Assembly (NCBI RefSeq): GCF_035046485.1 | Contig: NC_085138.1 | Span: forward strand, 276,501,694-276,565,693 | From: Aedes albopictus | Taxonomy: Eukaryota; Arthropoda; Insecta; Diptera; Culicidae | Length of the DNA stretch: 64,000 bases | Direction of reading: 5' to 3' | Shown here: in pieces, positions 34,736-45,492 of the stretch | Numbering within the stretch: the stretch's first letter is position 1 | How the letters are laid out: every line of letters starts with the position of its first letter | Translations under genes and position numbers: made by a program | The notes under the pieces: model-generated | What the model was told of the DNA's origin: nothing | Seen by the model: the letters and a program-made list of their open reading frames with translations, nothing else | Database searches by the model: none

Positions 34736-35819
34736 GTAAGGTAAGGTGTAAATAGTGGGCCGGTCTCAGCGAAAATTGCCCATATGCTGTTTGTAAGCAA
34801 AAATGACAACTTGTTTATATTTTGCTTATACATTTTTCTGGCGCACTTTGAAAAAATAGTCCATTTTTTTTAATGCAAACGTTACCATCTTCGAGCATCA
34901 AAAAACATAACTGAACCAAGTAACCTAAATCAAACTTGTCGAAAAATAATTCTTGTAACACAAATGAAAAGGTCTTCGAGTCTGGTATAAATTCATGGAA
35001 CTGTTTGTGGGGTGTGAATAATGATTAGTGATATTCCCCTTGCGTGTCCTTCCCCTAGTAAGCATCGGTGACAGCAATCATCATGACGAGACAGGGAGTG
35101 TGTTGCTGCCTCATTGAGGAGTGGAGCTTTGGCGGAGCCAGTCGCCTGAATTGCGAGGTCCCGTATCATGCCAAGTGATTCTACTGCAGTTTGCTAAGAA
35201 TGTCGGAAACGGATGGTTATAGTGAGTTGCGTAATATTCACATTGGCGATCCTGCCAGGAGTGCATCATAGTTTATTTCAAGTTAATCAAAAGGTAGGTA
35301 GAATCACTTGGCATGTAAACAGTGAGAACAATTGGTTGTTTGTGTGTGTGAAGTGTTTAGTGCTACAAACGCGGCGAGCTGAGAATGCGAAGTAGTTTTT
35401 TTTTTTATCCGCGCCGTTGTGGATGTGTATGCTACGGTTCGAGCACATTCACATACACCCAGGCGCGGTGGTATGGTTGACTCTCGTTGTCGACTGATAG
35501 CACGTGATAGTTGAATGGGTGGTTCGTTAGTCGATCATTGCGTGCATGCTTGATCATGTTCTTGTTCGGCACTTGTGACCACGCTTTCGTAGGATGGTTC
35601 CGCGGATTGTTCATGTGCATGTTGTCACTCGGTTGAAAAGTAAAGGCAAACAAATGACGTGGTGTGTGTGGCGGCAGATAAGGTAATCGGTAATTGGGAA
35701 TAGAGTCGATAAATACTGGCGGTGACTCGAGGCTGGTATGATTGGAAAAACAAGGTAAGCATAAACGGGATTTTTCGCTTTGGAGCGAATTAATGGCATG
35801 TGGAACCGCTAAAATTATT

Positions 35820-36660
35820 CTGCATAAAGAAAATGCAGGGACGTGTAATGAAAACCGTCCAAAGAAATAGCGTGTTGGACAACCGCTGAAAAGTATTCTG
35901 CATAAAGAAAATGCAGGGACGTGTAATGAAAACCGTCCTAGAAAATGGCGCGTTGGACAACCGCCGAAACTTGTTCTGCATAAAGAAAATGCAGGGACGT
36001 GTAATGAAAACCGTCCAAAGAAATAGCGTGTTGGACAACCGCTGAAAACTGTTCTGCATAAAGAAAATGCAGGGACGTGTAATGAAAACCGTCCAAAGAA
36101 ATAGCGTGTTGGACAACCGCTGAACAGTATTCTGCATAAAGAAAATGCAGGGACGTGTAATGAAAACCGTCCAAAGAAATAGCGTGTTGGACAACCGCTG
36201 AAAACTGTTCTGCATAAAGAAAATGCAGGGACGTGTAATGAAAACCGTCCTAGAAAATGGCGCGTTGGACAACCGCCGAAACTTGTTCTGCATAAAGAAA
36301 ATGCAGGGTGTTATGGTAGTGTAATACTACCTTTCGAATATGTATATATGAATGAGAAAGAGAAAAGAGATACTATCGAGTAGCGAGAGCCGAGCTACCT
36401 CTCAAGTTGTGATGTACTCAATATACGAAATATAGTCAGAAATGTTTTACCTATAGACCGAACAAGATGTGTTTCATTGGTGTACCGAGTCCACTTTCTT
36501 GTTCACAACACAGGGATGTTTAATGAAAACCGTCCAAGCAAATGGCGTGTTGGACAAGCGCCATAAATTGTTTTTGCTAAAGAAAATGCAGGTATGTATA
36601 ATGGAAACCGTTCAAGGAAATGGCATGTTAGACTGTTGGATAGTCGCCGAAAACCAAGGA
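35820..36660. repeat. 78 bp tandem array interrupted by a solo LTR
   Basis: The word CTGCATAAAGAAAATGCAGG starts units at 35820, 35898, 35976, 36054, 36132, 36210 and 36288, an exact 78 bp period. Two unit types alternate (GAAATAGCGTGTTGG and GAAAATGGCGCGTTGG). Because 78 is a multiple of three, a repetitive frame stays open on minus (35790-36293), but it is not a gene. More diverged units continue to about 36660 beyond the solo LTR. Confidence 0.92.
36309..36510. mobile_element. Solo LTR in the 78 bp array
   Basis: 202 bp, begins TGTTATGGTAGTGTAATACT and ends GTTCACAACA, flanked by CAGGG (36304-36308, 36511-36515). Array sequence resumes in register after it, so it is a later insertion. No internal region remains. 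Confidence 0.85.
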
Positions 36661-36779
36661 AATGGCATCTCTGTTTCACCAATACGAGGTTTCTGTAGCC
36701 AAACTGACAACCTGTCTCAACACAGTAGCTTGGTTTTTTTTTGCGGGACAAGAAAACAAGAAGACATATCAGTCCCCTA

Positions 36780-36966
36780 CCGAAAACAGCTCAGCATAGA
36801 GAAGATCCAGAATCGTTTGCCTTTGTCTGCCGTTGAGAAAAGGCCGTATTACGCGCACATGAGAACTTTTTGTTCGGAGTACCATGTACGTCATGTCCCA
36901 AAGCAGAAGTTGGATAAGAAAGCGAAGATGATTTTCGTCGGGTACGTGGATGGACAAAAGGCGTGA
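36780..36966 (+). pseudogene. Copia integrase-region fragment
   Basis: The frame ends in HVPKQKLDKKAKMIFVGYVD, which matches the segment between integrase core and reverse transcriptase in Ty1/copia polyproteins. A stop follows GQKA at 36964. The preceding codons to about 36780 are weakly copia-like. It supports the copia label for the 35006-38118 element. Confidence 0.75.
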
Positions 36967-38822
36967 ACAATCCTCGGTACCCAATTACGTAATTTATGTT
37001 TAGTCCTTTACTGTCAGATCGGTGTAACACGCTAAATATGATTTACACAAAATGCAATTTACACGGGAAAAATACACGGTAATGCATATTATTGGATACC
37101 GGACTGAACACACAAAATTTAATGGTTTTCTTTGGTACATCGAGGTCTTGAAATTAGTTTATGGTAGTATCGTAATACTGCCAGAGTTGATGTACACGTG
37201 CTGTAGTCCCATGTACGGGAGCCACATTACAAGCAAGCTCCCAGGAGCACAGTACATTTTGAGACTGAAAGTTGTGCGCCTCATTTTTCTCAAGATGTGT
37301 CTCATGAGCTGCGTCTCATGCGCTGATTAAATTAGAAAATTTCACGACAAAAACTTCCTAAACGAACGAGAATTGAAACCTTAACCTTTGCATTGAGAGT
37401 CCCTAGTCGTATCTCATAGACCAACCAGACACTTGTGTTCTGTACGGAAAAAAGTTGTTGAGGTTCTTCGTTACCAAGAAGTTGTTTTTCACCTTAGATA
37501 CCAACAGCTCACGCAGCGCATGAGACGAGCTCCCCGGGAGCTATGTGCCTAGCTCGCACCCACCAGATTTTCGTGAGCCTCCTAGCAGCGCAGCACACTG
37601 CGATTTTGAAGAGCTGGGAGACAATTTGGTGAGAGCCTCGCTGTCACATTTATGTACACATGAGAAATGGCAAAGTATGAGGCAATTTTCCTGAGTGTAC
37701 GAATCGAAGCAGGGACTGAACCCGAGTGCTTTGCCGGTTGCCGTGGACGACGGCTCTGAGTCTGAGGAGGAGATGGACTGACAAAGATAAAGAGAGCAAT
37801 AGCGTGGATTTGGGGTACATTGTGGAAACAAATCACAAGCCTGATTGTTAGACTATTTTTTTTTTCGGAGAAGAAGGAGAATGTGGGGTGTGAATAATGA
37901 TTAGTGATATTCCCCTTGCGTGTCCTTCCCCTAGTAAGCATCGGTGACAGCAATCATCATGACGAGACAGGGAGTGTGTTGCTGCCTCATTGAGGAGTGG
38001 AGCTTTGGCGGAGCCAGTCGCCTGAATTGCGAGGTCCCGTATCATGCCAAGTGATTCTACTGCAGTTTGCTAAGAATGTCGGAAACGGATGGTTATAGTG
38101 AGTTGCGTAATATTCACACTGTTGAATGATGAATTTTGAATAATAAATGGCCGGGGTTCTGCTAAACCGAACTAAGTGTCAAAAAGATAATTCCGAGATA
38201 ATTAAGCTTAAAGTTCAACCACTCAGAAATAAACAACAGCGGAGATTATTTGAAACTTTTCCGCACACATGTAACATACAAGCCTTCATTAACCATCAGA
38301 AATGAAGAATACATGTAAATTATTTGAAATCATTGATATAATTACATTTTATTTCTTGGTACTTTGCACTAAGTTCACTCTGGCTGATCAAAAACATTAG
38401 AAAATGGTTTATAGTTCAGTTTGGCTGAATGTGTTTTTTTGTTTCAGATGAAACCAGTGGGATAGTGAAAAAAATCTCGATTTTTCATCGTCTATCAAGT
38501 CGAAATCGATATCACTCACAATTCTTTACATGAATCAAAGAGAACGCGTATAGTGTGGTAGCACGAAGGTCTCAAAATAGTTTGAAATATGAACGGCGGA
38601 AGCCCTCGCAGCTCAGCCCTTTCCACCCATGCTTTTACTTCATACGCGGTGCATGTGGAGGCACAGAGCAAGAGTGAATATGTCAAACGATGTCCTTGCA
38701 TACCCTGAGGTCTTGAGATGTGAATGTGAAGAAATTTGTGTACTTAAAATTTATGCTGGTCGAAGAAAACCATGAAAATGTTCTGCCAAAGTGCACTAAG
38801 TACAAGAAAGTTTTCAAAAATA

Positions 38823-38892
38823 TGAAAGAGATTCGAACTTGGATCATCTGAGTGATAACCAAGCGCGTTACCTCTAGGTCATATTACCTTGC
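38823..38892 (-). repeat. tRNA-like module
   Basis: On minus it reads ATATGACCTAGAGGTAACGC (A-box region) and ATCCAAGTTCGAATCTC (B-box region). No acceptor stem was established, so it is treated as a SINE head or pseudo-tRNA inside the 38149-40963 element. Confidence 0.5.
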
Positions 38893-38989
38893 TGAAGGTC
38901 AGTCGTTAAGTCTGAATCAAGTTCTAAACATTCTTCTCAAGGATGGTTTTCGTGAAAACGCCATTTATCGATCAGCCAAAGCGAACCAA

Positions 38990-39212
38990 GTAGGGTATTG
39001 GTTCCTTTATTAAGCATGTGGCTCCCATTTTCATCCCACGAAAAACAAAGCATTGAGGCGCTGTTTATTTTGTTTCTTATTTTTGTATTTTTTGTTAGAA
39101 GTGAGCACCCATGAAAACAAAAAGAACGGAGTCAATCGGTGCCGTAATCACTTGTTTTCGAATAGGATGAAAATGGGGGCATGAGATTACTGATGGCACA
39201 CCTACCCTATTT
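38990..39212. repeat. Possible small TIR element
   Basis: The left edge is TAGGGTATTGGTTCC and the right edge CACACCTACCCTA; GGCTCCCATTTTCATCC is mirrored by GGATGAAAATGGGGGC. The inverted ends are short but the inner pairing is clear. Non-coding. Confidence 0.55.
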
Positions 39213-39282
39213 GAGTTTTTTCAAGCTTTATTATTCTAATTAGGCTTGTTGATCAATGACGGCTCCTGTGTTAAATTACCAG

Positions 39283-40453
39283 TACCGTGTGCGCACCTAA
39301 CTTTGCGCAGGTCCATACTTTGCGCATTCTTGTAAAATAACGAAACAAATAATTAAATGTCAACATATTTACCAGTTTAATCATTGCACTAGCATTGTGT
39401 AAACATAAACATTATTTGACAAATATTTAATTGCCATAAAATCTTTGTTTATGTTGAATAATAAACAAAAAATACACAAAAATGTCAAAATTTGCCTCGC
39501 CTTAACACGGTTGCCAAGAAGTAACTCTACTAAAAATCAACATTTTCCTCGATAAAACTGTGCAACTATGATTAATTTTGCAGTTAATTGACAAAAAAGG
39601 TGATATTCTAGTAATATTAATCACAGTTCGTGATAAATTTTTCAATTTAATTAGTAAATAGTGGTGCGCAATGTTTGGAACCATTATTTGCCCTGTGTTC
39701 CTAATTTTTGCGCACTTTCAGTAAATGCATGTTGAACGTTAATACATGACATATGAACTATTCAAATATTATGTAACACCAGTACTGATAATTTCAGGCC
39801 TGTCTCTCCACCATGTAGCAGATTTTGTATAGAAATTAGTAGAAAATTGTATGAACCGTAGCACTATGGCACTCTCCATCTGTCTACATTGAGACGTGAT
39901 TTGTGAACAGTCCTTTCATGGGCAAATATTAAATAATAGCATTTTTGATTATAGTTTATTGCATTGCTAACTGGACTGCGACAAAGTGCGGAATCTCAAA
40001 TAAAAGTGCGATATTGCATGAAATCGTTCCGGTGTCTTCACCGCACTTATTCTTTACGAGCTAATAAGTGCGGTGAAGACACCGGAACGATCTGACGCAA
40101 AATCGCACTTCTATTTGAAATTCCGCACTTCATCGTCGCACTTATAACCGCGCAATGCGCAATACTTTTTTGAACAATTCATAGCATGCGCAAAGTTAGG
40201 CACACTATGCGCAAAGTTAGGAACAATCGAAGATTTTGTGCGCAAAGTTAGGAACAAGGCAATGAAATAATTTTTCTATTTTAAGTATTTTTTGGTTATT
40301 ATTATGAATTTTTTAATATTTCAGACTCAAAGAAGGATCATTAGTCTATCGTATGAGCATGTTGTTCATGATATATTTTGTTTGTTTGTATTTTTTATAA
40401 CGACTAGAAATTTGATTTTTCTTAACTGCGCAAAGTTTGGTACATACACGGTA
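39283..40453. mobile_element. TA-flanked TIR element, GCGCAAAGTTAGG motif
   Basis: Left TACCGTGTGCGCACCTAACT, right GTTTGGTACATACACGGTA. The motif TGCGCAAAGTTAGGAAC or its inverse occurs at least six times (39291, 39312, 39664, 40188, 40208, 40240, 40427), mostly near the ends. Nested in 38149-40963 and itself containing the fold-back at 39973-40146. Non-autonomous. Confidence 0.85.
39973..40146. repeat. Fold-back with GTGCGGTGAAGACACCGGAA arms
   Basis: Arms of about 80 bp are inverted: TTCCGGTGTCTTCACCGCAC at 40028-40047 against GTGCGGTGAAGACACCGGAA at 40069-40088, with outer pairing through AGTGCGGAAT and ATTCCGCACT. It is the innermost of three nested elements. Confidence 0.85.
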
Positions 40454-41416
40454 TGAGGTGTATCGACATAACGCTGGTATTAAAAACCAGTTGGTTTTTG
40501 TATTGTTGAGAATAAATTGATTCTAAAATGCTGTGGACTTGGTTCGGTCTGGCTGAATGTGATTTGGAAAAATGGCAATCAGCGCCATTGAAACATAATT
40601 GGTTCCTCCAACACCAATATTTCTAATAACGTGTTCATTTCTCTCACCGATTGTATCTATGAGTCGTTTAGAAGTTAGAAATCTGACGGCTATGAGGAGA
40701 ACTTGAAATGTTCATCACCTGGATCAAAACTAAAATATTTCGCTGATTCTATCGAATGGTTTACAGTTCATTCTGGTTGGACGCAAAATACATAATGTTT
40801 TGTATGTTCCGCCAAACAGAAATTTTGAATTTACTCCATGAAGAGCTGTCAGAATTACTGGATTTTTACATGGAAGGATGATCATCATTTTCTTCACCTA
40901 ATGGTTAAGAAAACTCAATTTTTCAAAAAATGGTCTTTAGTTCGGTTTAGCAGAACCCCGACCAAATTTAATTAATTAAGTTTAATTCAACATATCTAAT
41001 TATGAGATTTGTAAGCCGAAATTCCGGAATGCCCAAAATGTTGATTTTTTCAAATTTTAGCGTTTCGGAGGCAATGCGTCTCTACAACTCCAAATTTAAT
41101 ATTTGAAGTCAATAACAATAAATAATCTGTAAGTTTTTTTGTTTCGAGACTACCGTTCTCGGAATTCGTCTCTTATCTGTACGTTTGGCACAGGCTAACT
41201 TAGGAATCCCAGTTCAACTCATCACGTTTCAGACATCGACTGGCTTCGATTTGAAGCTGCCTGCTTGCTGATTTCAGTTCAGTTCATTTACCTATACGTC
41301 TGAACACACACGCATCGTGGTGTGTCTCCCTTGAAGCGATAATTGATTAAATTAAATATTAAATCGTAGTCGGTATCGCTACTAAGATTAGAAAAATATT
41401 ATTTACGGGTTCAAAC

Positions 41417-43556
41417 ATGTTTCTCAAAGTGAATCAGGTAGATACTTATGTGAAATACATCATTAATTTCTATGACAATTGTTGCTAAGGACCGGTTTCC
41501 TCATGACGTAGAAGAACAAGAAGTTTTTTTGTATTAATATCTCTCAACCGGTGATTGTGTAACATCTATATTTACTAATTTACATATTTTTCTTCTCGCC
41601 ACCGAAGGCCATCGCCCAAGGAGTTCGCCGTTATTCGACGAAAAGACACGATGTGGTCATTGTGGCCGCAACCCGAACCCCTATCGGAAGTTTCCAGAGC
41701 TCTCTGTCGTCTCTGACGGCCACCCAGTTGGGAGCTGTTGCCGTGCAGGGTGCTGTCAAGCAGGCAGGCATCGCTGGCAGTGATGTTCAGGAGGTGTATA
41801 TCGGTAATGTGAACGCTGCCGGCCTGGGACAGGCACCGGCCAGACAGGCCGTGATTTTTGCCGGTTTGCCGAAGAGCACCATCTGCACCACCGTCAACAA
41901 GGTGTGCTCATCGGGAATGAAGAGCGTTATGCTGGGAGCTCAGACCTTGATGTTGGGTCAACAGGAAGTCGTGCTGGCCGGAGGAATGGAATCGATGTCC
42001 AATGTACCGTACTACTTGAAGCGTGGTGCCACTCCATACGGAGGGGTACAACTCACTGATGGTATCGTATTCGACGGGCTGACGGATGTGTACAACAAGT
42101 TCCACATGGGTAACTGTGCTGAGAATACGGCCAAGAAAATGGGCATCACTCGTCAGGATCAGGATGAGTTTGCCGTAAACAGTTACAAGCGCAGTGCTGC
42201 GGCTTGGGCTGATAAGGCCTTCGACGCTGAAATCACTCCAGTGACGATTCCAGGTAGGTGATAGGTGATATATGCCGGAAAATCAATAGCCAGAAGACCG
42301 TTCACCAGAATGGACTGTTACAGAAAATTCTATCATTATCCTTTTATAAAATGTTTTTAAATGCAAGTTGTATTATTTTGCCAATAAGATGATTTGACCT
42401 TGGCCTTACATTCCATATATTGAAGCAATTTTCAAAATCATTTAAGGATTTTTGTCGCCCAAATTGCCTTATATCTACCTAATCGTATCATTTAGTTTGT
42501 TAGGGAAAGGTTTAGGCCAATTCTAGAGTCAACAAGATTTGGAATACACCCCATGATGAAGAAAACACTGCCTAAAATAACCGAACTTGCCCTGTGATAA
42601 ATTATATTGTCGACTACTGAACAGCTTTTCATGGTTCTTGTATGTAATTTCCTATTGGTATCACTTAATAAAAGTCTTAGTAAAGATTCGATTATTGAAA
42701 TTTTAGAAAGTTTTGCATTATAACTGAGAAATTCTCTGTCCATATTCAGGTGTTTGACGGGACATATAAACATATAAAAAAAATGTTTTCGTGTTGGCTT
42801 TGCACAAGATAAAAAATACCTGATTTATGATACGTTCAGTGGAGTAGTATTCATTAAAACCGGTTAAACAGTGTTCTGACAAATTGAATTCTGGAGAATG
42901 GTCTTCCAACAAATATCAGACAATCGATGATTGATTCATCAGGGCCAGTATTGTTTTAACTTCATTGTTGCATTAAACAATATACCTTTTCAGGTAAACG
43001 CGGCAAACCGGATGTTGTCGTGAAGGAAGACGAAGAATACAAGCGAGTCAATTTCGATAAATTCGGTCAACTGGCGACCGTGTTCCAGCGCGAAAATGGT
43101 ACAGTTACGGCAGGAAATGCTTCCACTCTCAACGATGGAGCATCGGCACTGATTCTAATGACTGCAGAAGCCGCTGAAAAGTTCAAGTGCAAACCACTGG
43201 CCCGCATTGTTGGATTCGCCGATGCTGAGACGGACCCGATTGATTTCCCAATTGCTCCGGCTCTGGCTGTTCCAAAGCTACTTCAGCAGACCGGAGTTCG
43301 CAAGGAAGACGTTGCCATGTGGGAAATTAACGAGGCCTTCTCGGTGGTCGTTGTTGCCAACCAGCGCAAACTGGACATAGATCCGGCAAAGATCAACGTA
43401 CATGGCGGTGCCGTTTCTCTGGGCCATCCAATTGGAATGTCCGGTGCTCGCTTGGTGACTCATTTGGCACATTCACTGAAGACTGGACAAATCGGATGTG
43501 CCTCCATTTGCAACGGTGGAGGTGGTGCCTCGTCTATCCTGATCGAAAAACTGTAA
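41417..43556 (+). CDS. ACAT1: Acetyl-CoA acetyltransferase, mitochondrial (thiolase)
   Basis: Exons are 41417-41437, 41608-42253 and 42994-43556 (409 aa), with introns of 170 and 740 bp and phases that agree. The enzyme joins two acetyl-CoA or cleaves acetoacetyl-CoA and 2-methylacetoacetyl-CoA in ketone and isoleucine breakdown. Seen in sequence: an N-terminal Arg/Ser-rich segment ([15 protein letters not shown]) fitting a mitochondrial targeting peptide, the nucleophile Cys107 in [19 protein letters not shown] with His367 and CNGGGGASS with Cys395, all catalytic thiolase boxes. Length is close to the human enzyme (427 aa). The first coding exon has only seven codons. Neither frameshift nor stop was found. 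The neighbour 213 bp downstream is a glutaredoxin-like exon. Confidence 0.97.
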
Positions 43557-43695
43557 GATCATTGCTTTCATCATAAAACTGTCACAAGTGCTTCCAAAAA
43601 TTCTGTAAAACAGATGATCAGGGATTTCAATATGATATGAAAAATGTGCATTTATTAGAATTTTAAAAACTGTTTCATGTAATACAATCTGTGAA

Positions 43696-43701
43696 AATAA
43701 A
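43696..43701 (+). terminator. Poly(A) signal of ACAT1
   Basis: AATAAA 140 bp after the ACAT1 stop and about 67 bp before the splice acceptor of the next gene, so ACAT1 probably ends close to 43720. Confidence 0.65.
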
Positions 43702-43768
43702 CCAATTTCAATCCGTTTAACGGTTGTCTTCCGTTTCTTTTCCCCCTTCCATTGCATATTGAAAACAG

Positions 43769-44060
43769 AGCAAATCCTTCCCCGGAAGATTCGAATACGG
43801 GGCGACCCACGCCGACATTAACGCTTTACACCCACGACCATTGCTCGTTGTGCGATGATTTGGTGGAGGAACTGGAGGCAAAGTTCAATGGACGTTATCG
43901 GCTTGAAAAAGTGGACATTTCAAAAAAGGAGAACATCAAATTTTTGCGACTGTATCGGTACGACATTCCAGTGCTGTTCCTCAATGGACAGTTTTTGTGT
44001 ATGCACAGATTGAATAGCAATTTATTAGAACATAAGTTAGCTGAATCAGAAAACAAATAA
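43769..44060 (+). CDS. Glutaredoxin-like protein, C5orf63 family (3' exon, start not found)
   Basis: This exon reads TLTLYTHDHCSLCDDLVEEL, then DIPVLFLNGQFLCMHRLN, a thioredoxin-fold protein of the DUF836/C5orf63 type with a CxxC redox pair. Stop TAA at 44058-44060. No ATG exists upstream in frame before a stop at 43698-43700, whereas a pyrimidine tract followed by AAAACAG at 43767-43768 makes a good splice acceptor (phase 2). The first exon must therefore be upstream, perhaps within or before ACAT1, or translation uses a non-ATG start. It would act in thiol redox chemistry, probably mitochondrial as in its human relative; that is inference. Confidence 0.85.
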
Positions 44061-44061
44061 A
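44056..44061 (+). terminator. Poly(A) signal overlapping the stop codon
   Basis: AATAAA overlaps the TAA stop of the glutaredoxin-like gene, implying a very short 3' UTR unless a later signal is used. Confidence 0.5.
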
Positions 44062-44314
44062 ATGTAAGATTCCCATGTAAAATATGTAGTTAATATGCAT
44101 AGAAGCCTAATATTTTTCCACGACTACGTTGGGCAACTTTTGTGGCAAAAAGGCTAAGCGCTATCCTTTCCATTGCTGATCTAGATCGTCATTTTCGAAT
44201 TCGAAATCATCCGGTTTACACAAATAGTTGAAATGAAAGTCGCATTACAGCCCCATTTAACCTTTTCATAACTTAAGATATGAAAAGTATTCATTTTCAT
44301 GGGCGGGAAAAGTC

Positions 44315-44762
44315 TCTTGATAGACAAACGTGAGGAAATTGAAAAGTAGAAGCAGTACTTCGATGAGCACCTGAACGACTTGGAGAACGTGAGCACGGGG
44401 AACTAACGTAACGGAGGAAACGACCTTAAACAGAGGAAATGCCTTAAACGTCTTCCTGGAAAGTTAAAGCACGAGTTGGGCTCGACAGCCGCAGCTAGCC
44501 GGGAAACGATTTTCACGATACCCTGTTGCTTTGCGGATCACATGGATATTAGGTATAGCCAAAACATTTGAAACAGCTGGCAGAGCTATACACCCGTCAG
44601 AAACGCGAAGCAGCAAATGTTGGACAGGTTGTGAATGCAGGTTGTTAATGTACATAATATGCAGAACCGAGCACGACAGGATTCGTCTGGAAAGTAATGG
44701 TACGATAGACGGAGATATATTCGAGGTAGTAGAAAAAATCGTGTACCTCAGAAAGTTCTAAA
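44315..44762 (+). pseudogene. Decayed LINE fragment
   Basis: Plus-strand frames recall the same LINE type as at 34 kb: KREEIEK then KQYFDEHLNDLENVSTGN at 44325-44405, KREAANVGQVVNAG at about 44590-44645 and DGDIFEVVEKIVYL near 44710-44755. Stops and shifts throughout. The middle of the reverse transcriptase is missing. Confidence 0.65.
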
Positions 44763-44979
44763 ATTTCTTTATGATAGGTTTTCAATGCAATTAATTTAAA
44801 AAAGTCATAAATTAGTCCATTTACGTTTTTTTTTTGTTTTTTTGATTTCATAATATAAGCTTCCGATGAATCATATTGATAAAGTAACAATTTGACTTAG
44901 ATTTAGATCCATTTGGCATGACTTAATTGTCTACTACATAATTATGTAAAACCATTTAATATCATTAAAATGATGTTAA

Positions 44980-45093
44980 CCCTCGAGCAGTCGCGTCTTC
45001 TACTACCTGCAACGGCCTACGTTCACGCTGTGTATCATAAGCGTGCATTTTTCATGGTGCATGCACTCAGTACACGACGCGACCGCAGCCGGG
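44980..45093. mobile_element. TTAA-targeting MITE, copy B
   Basis: 114 bp flanked by TTAA (44976-44979 and 45094-45097); the same family as 24259-24373 with the same ends CCCTCGAGCAGTCGCGTC and GACGCGACC plus CGGG. Differences are scattered in the middle. Confidence 0.9.
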
Positions 45094-45209
45094 TTAAATT
45101 TAAAAATTGCAGACTTCTGTAGGGGAATTTAAAGGGTTTACACTCTAATATCATGCAATTTCACGACTTAACATTTCACAAATTACATTTTATATTTGTT
45201 AGAAATTTA

Positions 45210-45362
45210 AATAAAGTCTTCGTAGACTCATTTTTGACCATCTCAGACCCCCCCTCCCTCTCGTAGGCTTTTGTCCATACAAAATTTTCAAAATTTAATA
45301 TCATAGACATGGCCAGACCCCCGTCCCCCTAAAAGTCTACATAGTTTATGGACAGGCCCTTT
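45210..45362. repeat. Short repeat with GTTTATGGACAGGCC end
   Basis: CCCCGTCCCCCTAAAAGTCTACATAGTTTATGG-type sequence (quoted in part: AGTTTATGGACAGGCC) resembles the right side of the repeat at 59795-59957. Left half inverted: AGTCTTCGTAGACTC. Non-coding, boundaries approximate. Confidence 0.45.
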
Positions 45363-45492
45363 TTAAACTGTAAACTGCAGTTTTTTTTTGTTCTTTTTTT
45401 CCTCATCTGTAGAGCCTTTTACCCACTACGTCCATTATTTAGGAATATTGTGGTTTGACCCATATTTAATTTGGTGCTAGTCAAGTATCCTG

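Larger units (their letters stand above)
35006..38118 (+). mobile_element. Copia-type LTR retrotransposon, deleted derivative
   Basis: The LTRs 35006-35242 and 37882-38118 are 237 bp each, begin TGTGGGGTGTGAATAATG, end AATATTCACA and appear identical by eye. The target duplication is CTGTT (35001-35005, 38119-38123). A purine tract GGAGAAGAAGGAGAA precedes the 3' LTR. The interior is 2.6 kb: a 78 bp tandem array, a solo LTR of another element, and a short copia-like integrase-region fragment. No intact pol, so it would need another element's proteins. Confidence 0.9.
38149..40963. mobile_element. 2.8 kb TIR element, GGGGTTCTGCTAAACCGAAC ends
   Basis: The left end 38149-38175 and right end 40938-40963 are inverted over about 26 bp, with the core GGGGTTCTGCTAAACCGAAC. 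Inside are a tRNA-like module (38823-38892), a TIR-like segment (38990-39212) and a full nested element (39283-40453). No transposase. Confidence 0.8.

Noticed and set aside
35790..36293. 167-codon minus-strand repetitive protein
   Set aside because: It arises only because the 78 bp tandem unit is a multiple of three; no other evidence of coding.
35820..36300. CRISPR-like array
   Set aside because: The 78 bp units are contiguous without spacers, inside an LTR retroelement of a eukaryotic genome.
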